NCBI GenBank assembly: GCA_020630735.1
Contig: JAHDIP010000019.1
Span: 1-47,055 of the forward strand
Origin: Saprospiraceae bacterium
GTDB lineage: Bacteria > Bacteroidota > Bacteroidia > Chitinophagales > Saprospiraceae
Reading direction: 5' to 3'
Length of the DNA: 47,055 nucleotides
Notes under the pieces: generated by a model
The model's input: only the letters and a program-made list of their open reading frames with translations
What the model was told of the DNA's origin: nothing
Databases searched by the model: none
Program-made: the position numbers and the translations under genes
In this document: piece after piece, positions 6,893 to 14,550 of the stretch
How positions within the stretch are numbered: position 1 is the first letter of the stretch
Layout of the letters: every line of letters starts with the position of its first letter

Positions 6893-9667
6893 ATGAAAAT
6901 AAATTTTCATTACTATCTACTTTTATCTTTCCTTTTGTTAAGTGGTTTTACTGTACAAGCACAAAATGCTAGTCTAACTGGTATAGTGAAAGATGCTGAA
7001 AGTAAACAGCCTATCGTTAATGTCTATGTAACGATAGAAGGCGCAGAAGGAATAAGCGTAACGGACGAACGGGGCTTTTTCGAAATGGACAAACTGCCTA
7101 TCGGAAGTCAGGTCGTTATTTTTACTTTCCAAGAAAAGGAAATACTACGACAAGAAGTAGTGACCTCCTCTGGTCGGACTGACTTGGGAGATGTTGCCGT
7201 TTCAATTCAAAAAGGCGATGTGAGTACCGATTTAATTCCGACGATTTCGCTTTCAGCTGATGACTTAGAAGACGACAATAGCGAAGCTTCTGATATCTCT
7301 GGTTTGCTCTCTGCATCTAGAGATGTTTTTGTTTCTACAGCAGCCTTTATTTTCGGACCTGCTCGTTTTCGAATAAGAGGATACGATTCTGAAAACTTTA
7401 CAACACTGGTCAATGGAATTCCTATGAACGACTTAGAAAATGGTCGAACTTACTGGAATAATTGGGGTGGACTTAATGATATTGCTCGAAATCGAGATGC
7501 TAATATCGGACTGATGCCAACCAATTTTACTTTTGGTGGTGTTGGTGGTTCGACTAGCATTGATATGCGAGCGTCTACGCAACGCAAACAATTGAGAGCC
7601 TCTTATGCAATTTCTAATCGGGCTTATCGTAATCGGGTCATGCTTACTTACTCAACAGGTTTGTTGCAAAACGGCTGGGCATTTAGTTTGTCAGGTTCTC
7701 GTCGTTGGGCAGAAGAAGGCTATATTCCTGGTACGACTTATGATGCTTGGGGATATTTTGCGTCTGCTGAAAAAGTATTAAACGACAATCACTCGATTAG
7801 CTTAACGGCTTTTGGTGCTCCCAATAAAAGAGGAAGAAGTACAGCCTCTACGCAAGAGATGTACGACCTAGCAGGTTCTAATTATTACAATTCTAATTGG
7901 GGTTATCAAAATGGTGAAAAGCGTAATGCTAGAGTAGCGAATACACATCAGCCTATAGGTATTTTACAACACCGTTGGAATATTGCTGGTGATGCTTCTT
8001 TAGTAACATCCGTTTCATACCAAGCTGGTCGAAATGGTGGTACTGCGCTCGACTGGTACAATGCACCTGATCCAAGAGGCGATTATTACCGTTACTTACC
8101 TAGTTTCTTTGATCATAATGAGGAGCTGTTTCAAGAAGTTACAGATGTGTTGACCAATAGCGAAGACGCTCGTCAATTGCAATGGGACAAGTTTTATGAC
8201 ATTAATAGAAATAGTCCTCAAACAGTCTTAAATGCTAATGGGCAAGAGGGAAATTCTGTAACTGGAAATTATTCTCGTTATGTTGTAGAGGATCGAAGAT
8301 ATGATGCTAAAAAAGCAAACTTTAATACAGTTTACCAAAACGTTATCAATGATAACTTGACTTTGCAAGCTGGCTTTTCATACCAACAACAAGAGACTCA
8401 TAATTTTAAGGTTTTAGATGATTTGTTGGGTGGCGATTTTTATGTAGATATCAATAGGTTTGCAGAACGTGATTTTATTGGTGATCCTGTTGCTATTCAA
8501 AATGATGTAGATAATCCTAATCGTATTTTAAATGAAGGCGATATTTTTGGATATGATTATCTGATCAATTTACGTAAAACTGGAGGTTGGTTACAAGGAC
8601 AATTTTCATTTAAGAAAATTGATTTCTTCCTAGCAGGTGATGTTTCTCAAACTTCTTTTTGGAGAACAGGAAATGTGCGAAATGGATTATTCCCAGAAGG
8701 GAACGATTCTTTTGGTGATTCTGAAAAACAAGAATTTTTTAACTATGGTGTAAAAGGTGGATTGACTTATAAGTTGAATGGTCGTAACTACCTCTTTGCC
8801 AATGGAGCTATGCTTACACGTGCTCCGTTTTCTCGTAACTCTTTTGTTTCTCCTCGAACAAGAAATACAGTAGCTCCTGATTTAATCAATGAAGAAATTA
8901 TGACAGGTGAGGCAGGATATTTATTGCGTTCGCCTAATCTGAAAGCTAGAGCGAGTGTTTATTATACCACCTTTAAAAATCAGATTAATATCAGAAGTTT
9001 CTATAATGACTTAGAACGTTCTTTTGCAAATTACATCATGACTGGTATCGATAAAGAACATATGGGAGCAGAGCTTGCACTTGAAGCTAAATTGACATCA
9101 GGTTTTCGAGCAACTGCTGTAGCAGCTTTAGGGCAATATATTTTTACCTCTCGCCCACAAGCTGAAATTTTTATTGATAATAATGGTGAGGAAGTACAAC
9201 AAGAATATACTCGAACAGTTTATGCCAAAAACTTCTATGTCGGAGGCACTCCACAATCTGCTTTTACTGTTGGTTTAAATTATAGCTCTGCTAAGTATTG
9301 GTTTGCGAATATCAATGTCAATTACTTCAGAGATAGATATATTGATTTTAGTCCTGAACGAAGACGAGTGCTTTCTGTAGATCTACTAGACCAAGGCTCT
9401 GAACAGTGGAACTCTATCATTGAGCAAGAACAAACTGATCCTCAATTTACTGTTGATTTCTTTGGTGGTAAATCGTGGAAGATTGATGACTATTTTATTT
9501 ACTTGAATGTTGGTGTTAGTAATCTTTTGAATAATACTAATTTTATTACTGGTGGATATGAACAATTGCGATACAATTACGAAGAAAAAGATGTTAGTCA
9601 ATTTCCGAATAGATACTATTATAGCTTTGGTACCAACTTTTTCGTAAGTGTTACCTTCAGAATGTAA
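6893..9667 (+). CDS. TonB-dependent outer-membrane receptor
   Basis: A 924-residue protein with signal peptide (residues 1-23, cleaved near VQAQ). A carboxypeptidase-regulatory-like beta-sandwich (ASLTGIVKDAESKQPIVNVY, about residues 25-100) follows, typical of Bacteroidota receptors. The plug domain (about 115-235) includes RFRIRGYDSENFTTLVNGIP and WNNWGGLND, and a long beta-barrel ends FFVSVTFRM. It should import a substrate too large for porins, powered by TonB-ExbBD. The next gene, 38 bases downstream on the same strand, is a DUF5689 lipoprotein that takes the place a SusD partner often holds, so the pair is probably one operon. The substrate is unknown. No anti-sigma or degradative enzyme is adjacent. 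Confidence 0.9.
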   Translation: MKINFHYYLLLSFLLLSGFTVQAQNASLTGIVKDAESKQPIVNVYVTIEGAEGISVTDERGFFEMDKLPIGSQVVIFTFQEKEILRQEVVTSSGRTDLGDVAVSIQKGDVSTDLIPTISLSADDLEDDNSEASDISGLLSASRDVFVSTAAFIFGPARFRIRGYDSENFTTLVNGIPMNDLENGRTYWNNWGGLNDIARNRDANIGLMPTNFTFGGVGGSTSIDMRASTQRKQLRASYAISNRAYRNRVMLTYSTGLLQNGWAFSLSGSRRWAEEGYIPGTTYDAWGYFASAEKVLNDNHSISLTAFGAPNKRGRSTASTQEMYDLAGSNYYNSNWGYQNGEKRNARVANTHQPIGILQHRWNIAGDASLVTSVSYQAGRNGGTALDWYNAPDPRGDYYRYLPSFFDHNEELFQEVTDVLTNSEDARQLQWDKFYDINRNSPQTVLNANGQEGNSVTGNYSRYVVEDRRYDAKKANFNTVYQNVINDNLTLQAGFSYQQQETHNFKVLDDLLGGDFYVDINRFAERDFIGDPVAIQNDVDNPNRILNEGDIFGYDYLINLRKTGGWLQGQFSFKKIDFFLAGDVSQTSFWRTGNVRNGLFPEGNDSFGDSEKQEFFNYGVKGGLTYKLNGRNYLFANGAMLTRAPFSRNSFVSPRTRNTVAPDLINEEIMTGEAGYLLRSPNLKARASVYYTTFKNQINIRSFYNDLERSFANYIMTGIDKEHMGAELALEAKLTSGFRATAVAALGQYIFTSRPQAEIFIDNNGEEVQQEYTRTVYAKNFYVGGTPQSAFTVGLNYSSAKYWFANINVNYFRDRYIDFSPERRRVLSVDLLDQGSEQWNSIIEQEQTDPQFTVDFFGGKSWKIDDYFIYLNVGVSNLLNNTNFITGGYEQLRYNYEEKDVSQFPNRYYYSFGTNFFVSVTFRM

Positions 9668-9705
9668 ACCCTTTTGAATAATTGAAAAATCTTAAATCAT
9701 AAAGA

Positions 9706-11745
9706 ATGAAAAATATATTTTATCCATTAATTGTACTTTTTAGCTTATTAGTAGTAAGTGGTTGTGTCAAAGATGAGTTTGACGAACCACCAGCAGGAGG
9801 TACAGATCCTAATATTACATCCAATACAACAATTGCTGACCTAAAGGCTTTACACCAATTGGGTGACTTTGAAGAAATTACAGAAGATGTTATAATCGAA
9901 GGTGTTGTCATTGCAGATGATCAGTCAGGAAATTTTTATAAAACGATCGTTATCCAAGATGAAACTGGTGGTATCCAATTAAGTATCGAAGGAAATAGTT
10001 TGTATACTACTTACCGAATCGGTCGTCGTATTTTTGTAAAATGCCAAGGCCTGTATTTAGGCGACTATAATAATGTTATCCAAATAGGTGGCGGTACTTC
10101 TGTTGATCCTGAATTTAACGAATTAGAACTAGATCGAATTCCAACTACCATGCTTAATGATATTATTTTCTTAGGTGAATGGGATGTGCCTGTTGAACCA
10201 GCTGTTAAATCAATTACAGAATTAGGGTTCAATGATATTAGTACTCTAGTTACTATCTCAGAAGCAGAATTTTCGCCAGCTGATAGAGATCAACCTTATG
10301 CTGATGCAGTAACTTTTTCATCTATTAACAGAACAATAAATGGTTGTAATGGTGGTTCAATTCTCTTAAGAACAAGTGGCTATTGTAGTTTTGCTAATGA
10401 TATTACGCCTAGTGGTAGTGGTTCGATTACGGCAGTATTTTCTGTATTCGGAACAGATGCTCAATTGTTTATCCGTACACCTGAAGATGTTCAAATGGAA
10501 GGCACAGCGTGTAATGGCGGCGGCACCGGCACCGTTACAGGTGAACAAATGTCTATTGAAGATTTGAGAGCGGTTTACAATAATGGTGGAACAAGTGCTC
10601 CTGCTGATTCGAAAATAAAAGGGATCGTTATTTCTGATGCCAATAGTGGTAATTTCAATTTTCAAAATATCGTATTACAAGAGCCAGGTGGAGCAGGAAT
10701 CATCGTTCGTTTTGATGATGCTCATTCTTACCAGCTTAATGACGAAGTTGAAGTAACTGTTTCTGGTGCTACTCTTTCTGTTTTCCCAGATGATACAGGG
10801 GCGCTTCAAGTTACAGGAGTAGGTGGTAATGTAAAGACAGGAACGGGAAGTATTTCACCAGAAGATGTTGATATCATTGAATTGGTCAATAATATGGATG
10901 CTTATGAATCAGAACTAATTAGAATTGTAGATGGAACAGTAGTTAGTGGAGATCCAACTTATGCTTTTGGACATGACATTAATGATGGCACAGGAACGAT
11001 AGAGCTATTTACTTCGCCAGGTGCTAATTTTGCTGGAGAAGCATTTCCTTCAGGTACAGGTACGATCATCGCTATTGCTTCAAGATACAATGATGTACAA
11101 ATCCTAATCAGAGATACCTATGATATGATTGACTTTGAAGGAGGTACTGGTGGTGGTGGAGATGTTCAAGTTAGTACGATTGCAGATATTAGAGATGCCT
11201 ATGCTAATGGTATTACGAGTATCGCTGCAAATTCTTCTGTATCAGGTGTTGTTATTTCTGATAAAGCAAATGGAAATACGAATCTTCAAAATATTGTAGT
11301 GCAAGATGGAAATTCAGGTATCGTATTCCGTTTTGTTGAAGAACATTTTTATCCATTAGGTGAGGAAGTCACTATTAATCTTTCTGGTTTAACTATTTCA
11401 GAATTTAATGGTTTATTGCAAGTCTCAGATATATCTCTAGATAATGTCACTAACAATGTTCCGGGTACTTTACCAACACCTGCAACCGTTACTATTGATC
11501 AACTAATGAATAATGGAGAAGCTTTGGAATCTACCTTAGTACAAATAGATGGTGTTACGATAAGTACACTAGAATTTGAAGGAGCTGTCTCTGATGGATC
11601 AAACTCAATTCCAATCTTTACTAGCCCAGGAGCAACTTTTTCTGGTTCTACTCCTCCAAGTGGAGAAGTTACGCTTACTGCAATTGTTTCTGAATATAAT
11701 GCTCGTCAAGTTTATATCAGAAATTTAAATGATATTGAAGAATAA
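9706..11745 (+). CDS. Lipoprotein with three tandem DUF5689 domains
   Basis: A 679-residue lipoprotein. The N-terminus MKNIFYPLIVLFSLLVVSGC ends in a lipobox with Cys20. Three homologous units follow. Each opens with a helix of the form TIADLKALHQLGD, MSIEDLRAVYNNG or STIADIRDAYANG, and each continues with a beta-barrel-like part (VIEGVVIADDQSGNFYKTIV and the equivalents KGIVISDANSGN and SGVVISDKANGN). Units span roughly residues 40-265, 275-475 and 485-679. DUF5689 domains have an OB-like fold and commonly occur on surface lipoproteins next to TonB receptors. Here the protein probably serves as the cell-surface partner of the receptor encoded just upstream. Ligand unknown. Units 2 and 3 are closer to each other than to unit 1, suggesting a later internal duplication. 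Confidence 0.85.
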   Translation: MKNIFYPLIVLFSLLVVSGCVKDEFDEPPAGGTDPNITSNTTIADLKALHQLGDFEEITEDVIIEGVVIADDQSGNFYKTIVIQDETGGIQLSIEGNSLYTTYRIGRRIFVKCQGLYLGDYNNVIQIGGGTSVDPEFNELELDRIPTTMLNDIIFLGEWDVPVEPAVKSITELGFNDISTLVTISEAEFSPADRDQPYADAVTFSSINRTINGCNGGSILLRTSGYCSFANDITPSGSGSITAVFSVFGTDAQLFIRTPEDVQMEGTACNGGGTGTVTGEQMSIEDLRAVYNNGGTSAPADSKIKGIVISDANSGNFNFQNIVLQEPGGAGIIVRFDDAHSYQLNDEVEVTVSGATLSVFPDDTGALQVTGVGGNVKTGTGSISPEDVDIIELVNNMDAYESELIRIVDGTVVSGDPTYAFGHDINDGTGTIELFTSPGANFAGEAFPSGTGTIIAIASRYNDVQILIRDTYDMIDFEGGTGGGGDVQVSTIADIRDAYANGITSIAANSSVSGVVISDKANGNTNLQNIVVQDGNSGIVFRFVEEHFYPLGEEVTINLSGLTISEFNGLLQVSDISLDNVTNNVPGTLPTPATVTIDQLMNNGEALESTLVQIDGVTISTLEFEGAVSDGSNSIPIFTSPGATFSGSTPPSGEVTLTAIVSEYNARQVYIRNLNDIEE

Positions 11746-11768
11746 GACTTTTGATAAATAAAAAATAT

Positions 11769-11802
11769 AAAGCCGAATGAGTACTTGCTCATTCGGCTTT
11801 AT
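11769..11802 (+). terminator. Rho-independent terminator after the receptor operon
   Basis: The stem AAAGCCGAATGAG/CTCATTCGGCTTT (13 bp) encloses a 6-base loop and is followed by ATT. It lies 23 bases after the DUF5689 gene and before the gene at 11826. Confidence 0.85.
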
Positions 11803-11825
11803 TGTAAATGTAAAGTACTAGACAG

Positions 11826-12530
11826 ATGAATTCAGACCACCAACTAAAGCTATTCAATGAGGCACTTGCTTGTGTTCAATACAAAAATGACGAAGGAAAA
11901 ATACAAGAACTTATTAATCAAGGATTGGAAGTTGATCGTAAAGATGAGTTTGATTACTCATTAGCTGAACGAGCTATCTTTGGTGCAATAAATTATAGTG
12001 CTTTATATGCACTCTGGAAAGCAAAAGCAAGACCTACAACCGAATATGTACAAGAAATATTTGAGGGCTTCGAATTAGGCAAAACAGTAGCAGAATTTTA
12101 TGAAGAAGAAGCTGAAGAACTAAAACGCCAAGAAGCTAAGGATATCACGAAGGATTTTACAATTAAAAAACTGTGCTTAGCATCCACTTCTTTTGAGCTT
12201 ACAAAGGAAGAATTTGAATTAACGCTCGTTTTAAAACCTTTTATTTATGATGATCACTTTACAGAAACAACCCTACACTTTGTAGGAACTTGTGATGCAT
12301 CAATGAGTGAACAGCTTTTTTCAACAAATGGCTATAGCTTTAAGCAAGATGAAATAGAGCCTTCATCAATATATCTTCAGCATGTGCATAATCCTGTTGA
12401 CTTGAAAAAACTTAGGATAAAAAAAGGAAGAACGTACAACTATATTATGGTTGATTTGTTTTTTGATTTTGAATATGAGCAAACAGATTTCAATAACGAA
12501 GCAATAAGTTGGGAGAGTAAGGTAAATTAA
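11826..12530 (+). CDS. Hypothetical protein, 234 residues, ankyrin-like N-terminus
   Basis: Not recognised as a whole. The first 65 residues (FNEALACVQYKNDEGKIQEL, then LINQGLEVDRKDEFDYSLAERAI) resemble a helical ankyrin-like or leucine-poor repeat. Residues 75-115 form a very charged helix (EFYEEEAEELKRQEAKD). The C-terminal 115 residues look like a beta-rich domain with FELTLVLKPF and VDLFFDFEYEQT. There is no signal peptide or membrane segment, so it is cytoplasmic. The gene follows a terminator and so has its own promoter; its stop sits at the left edge of an intergenic repeat. Small acidic ankyrin-like proteins of this sort include immunity proteins, but no toxin gene is adjacent and I do not assign that role. 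Confidence 0.7.
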   Translation: MNSDHQLKLFNEALACVQYKNDEGKIQELINQGLEVDRKDEFDYSLAERAIFGAINYSALYALWKAKARPTTEYVQEIFEGFELGKTVAEFYEEEAEELKRQEAKDITKDFTIKKLCLASTSFELTKEEFELTLVLKPFIYDDHFTETTLHFVGTCDASMSEQLFSTNGYSFKQDEIEPSSIYLQHVHNPVDLKKLRIKKGRTYNYIMVDLFFDFEYEQTDFNNEAISWESKVN

Positions 12531-12664
12531 AATAATAAATTCCCCATCTTGAAGTTATCTTTTTCCACTTTACGTCGTTAAAAATACTCGCTGATGCTAG
12601 GCATCATCTGTGTTTTTTGCCTAGTCTAGTAGAAAATTTTTTATCCAAGATGAGTATCTATTAA
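12531..12664. repeat. Intergenic repeat copy with central hairpin
   Basis: A core GTTAAAAATACTCGC with stem-loop TGATGC-TAG-GCATCA and TGTGTTTTTTGCC is flanked by outward inverted ends (CATCTTG at the left, CAAGATG at the right). It aligns over its length with the elements at 18098 (reverse) and 36110. The outermost ends have diverged from the TTAGTAATGG form. The rest of the gap to 12868 is AT-rich; it holds a 20-codon ATG frame at 12689-12751 that I do not call a gene. Confidence 0.65.
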
Positions 12665-12836
12665 CTTTAATTTGCCTAAAATTAAAAAATGACATTTCAA
12701 AGCGTTTTAGAAAAGGGCATTAAAGATTTAAAAGAATTAATAGGAAAATAGCTTTGAAACAGTCTGACAAATCTATCGTTCAATTAAAAAAGAACTTACC
12801 TTTCAAATTTATGCATAAAAAATGTCCCTAAACCCG

Positions 12837-12844
12837 TACCTTTG
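12837..12844 (+). promoter_or_regulatory. Candidate -7 box (TACCTTTG) for trmN6
   Basis: An exact match to TAnnTTTG, 25 bases upstream of the methyltransferase ATG, which gives a short leader as expected in Bacteroidota. A -33 TTG is not evident. Confidence 0.45.
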
Positions 12845-12868
12845 TGCGTCTAAAAAAGAAAAAATAGA

Positions 12869-13600
12869 ATGTTAAAAGATAAAGTACAATCACAACCTTT
12901 TCAGTTCAAGCAATTTACAATTAATCAAGATTGCTGTTCTATGAAAATAGGAACAGATGGTGTATTGCTTGGAGCTTGGGCAAATACTGAAAATTCTTCC
13001 AAGGTGCTAGATATAGGAACGGGAACGGGTGTGATAGCTATTATGCTTGCACAGCGAACGGATGGAGCACAGATCGTAGCCGTAGAAATAGATGAAGAGG
13101 CTTGTAAGCAAGCTCAAGAAAACATGGAAGCTTCGCCTTGGAAAGAACGATTGTCTGCGGTCAATTTACCGATTCAAGATTTTGTTCGACAAAGTTCTGA
13201 TAAATTTGACTTGATTGTAAGTAATCCTCCTTTCTTCTCTGGTGGTACGTTCTCAGAAAATCAGGATCGTAATAATGTGCGGCACACCGTAAAATTGCCT
13301 AATGGAGATTTATTAAATGCTGCTCGTAATTTATTGAGTAAAGGTGGAAAGTTTTGTGTGATATTACCTTATATCGAGGGCTTACGATTCAAAGAATCTG
13401 CTCAACGCTATAATCTGTACTGTACAAAGATGACAGAAGTAAAATCAAAAGAAGGGAAGCCAATCGAACGCTTGCTACTACAGTTCGAACATGAGCAAAA
13501 ACCACTAGTTAACGATTCGTTGACTATTCAGCATGAAGCTCGACACGATTATACAAAAGAATATATAGAATTGACAGGAAGCTTCTACTTAAATATGTAA
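12869..13600 (+). CDS. trmN6: tRNA1(Val) (adenine(37)-N6)-methyltransferase
   Basis: A 243-residue class I SAM-dependent methyltransferase. The N-terminal FKQFTINQDCCSMKIGTDGV is the hallmark of the YfiC/TrmN6 family. The SAM-binding loop is VLDIGTGTGVIAIMLA (residues 46-61). The acidic loop Glu73 (AVEIDEEAC) contacts the ribose, and the catalytic NPPFF (119-123) is the signature of N6-adenine methylation. It methylates A37 of tRNA-Val in the cytoplasm. The length is normal. The gene stands alone, with a candidate promoter box 25 bases upstream and a strong hairpin terminator 28 bases downstream. Confidence 0.92.
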   Translation: MLKDKVQSQPFQFKQFTINQDCCSMKIGTDGVLLGAWANTENSSKVLDIGTGTGVIAIMLAQRTDGAQIVAVEIDEEACKQAQENMEASPWKERLSAVNLPIQDFVRQSSDKFDLIVSNPPFFSGGTFSENQDRNNVRHTVKLPNGDLLNAARNLLSKGGKFCVILPYIEGLRFKESAQRYNLYCTKMTEVKSKEGKPIERLLLQFEHEQKPLVNDSLTIQHEARHDYTKEYIELTGSFYLNM

Positions 13601-13627
13601 AAGTAGAAGGCTCCTATCAATCAAAAC

Positions 13628-13665
13628 AAAAAAAGGGAAATGACACATGTCATTTCCCTTTTTTT
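13628..13665. terminator. Bidirectional terminator between converging genes
   Basis: A perfect 18-bp stem (AAAAAAAGGGAAATGACA and its complement) closes on a 2-base loop, with T runs on both strands. It serves trmN6 on the plus strand and the 86-residue gene on the minus strand. Confidence 0.92.
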
Positions 13666-13669
13666 AGCC

Positions 13670-13930
13670 TTAGCTAACTGCTGTTTCGTTTTGTTCTTGG
13701 ATAATTCTTTTTGCTGCGTCCAGAATAGTTGTACTTTCTAAGTTGATAATTCCTCCGTTAGGACCAGGTTGTAAATGAGAATTTACAATCTTCCCATCTT
13801 CAAATTTTTTAGCACCAAAATAATTTCTTACAGTTTGTTCTTCGACTTGTAATTCTTCTGCGATCTTTTTTACGCTTCCTGTAGGGAGTTTGTGTTTGAT
13901 TTCTCTTAATTCTTTAAAGGTAATATTCAT
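13670..13930 (-). CDS. Small helix-turn-helix DNA-binding protein
   Basis: An 86-residue protein. Residues 1-45 (MNITFKELREIKHKLPTGSV, then KKIAEELQVEEQTVRNYFGA) form a clear helix-turn-helix with the recognition helix at VEEQTVRNYF. The second half contains HLQPGPNGGIINLEST and a terminal helix ILDAAKRIIQEQ. Small proteins of this form occur across Bacteroidota, often annotated simply as DNA-binding. It probably regulates its own gene or others, but no target is evident here. The stop is 4 bases from a bidirectional terminator, and the upstream side opens into a 620-base AT-rich gap. Confidence 0.8.
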   Translation of the reverse strand: MNITFKELREIKHKLPTGSVKKIAEELQVEEQTVRNYFGAKKFEDGKIVNSHLQPGPNGGIINLESTTILDAAKRIIQEQNETAVS

Positions 13931-14550
13931 ATTAAAAAATTTAGATGGTTTATAAAATGTACCTGATAGTCATTTGTTATGGAAATTTAAAGCTTTTAAT
14001 TTTATTTACAAAAGAATTGTAAGAAAAATTATCAATAATTCTTTAAAATAATTCAATAACAGAATTATAGTATGATTTTTCAGGTAATTTAGTTATTTAA
14101 AATGCTTTTTATTGGATTGTAAGATATAATCAACTTTTATTAAAGGTATGAAAAAAATTATAGAAACTATGACAATTTTAAAATAAATATTAAAAAATAT
14201 TGTAATATATTTTAGTTCTACATGTAAGGTATTTGTTGAATCTACCTGTGTTCCGTTTTAGGCAACTATCGCTTGTCTTGAGTAGATGTTTTCGTTTGGT
14301 CATGCGACAACGACTTGGGTTTCAAATAATCGAAAGAAACGAGGCAATGATCATCTGTTAAACGAATACTGGGAGCAATATGAATGAGTATAGGATTAAA
14401 GTTTAAGAGAAGCCTAATTGTATAGCTGATGAGTTTTGAGGAAGAGGCTTTGGTGTGATAAATACTAGTTTTAAGAGAGCCTTTAAAAAAACTAACCCTG
14501 CTACAACTTTTTGTAACAGGGTTAATTTTTTGATTGTATAGATTACTTCT
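13931..14550. other. 620-base intergenic region with a coding-like remnant and a terminator
   Basis: The first 250 bases are very AT-rich and hold nothing I can name. On the minus strand, a frame without any ATG runs from about 14490 to a TAG at 14266-14268 and includes IHIAPSIRLTDDHCLVSFDY. Similar peptides can be read at 19312-19363 and about 35345-35405, so this may be the decayed end of a coding family. The terminator of the 745-residue gene lies at 14492-14525. Confidence 0.4.
14492..14525 (-). terminator. Terminator of the V/I/K/E-repeat gene
   Basis: On the minus strand, TTAACCCTGTTACA pairs with TGTAGCAGGGTTAG around a short loop, followed by a T run. It lies about 25 bases after the stop codon. 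Confidence 0.8.

Noticed and set aside
12689-12751. A 20-codon frame, MTFQSVLEKGIKDLKELIGK
   Set aside because: It looks peptide-like and lysine-rich, but it is too short, has no promoter box, and lies next to a repeat; it may be chance or a gene scrap.
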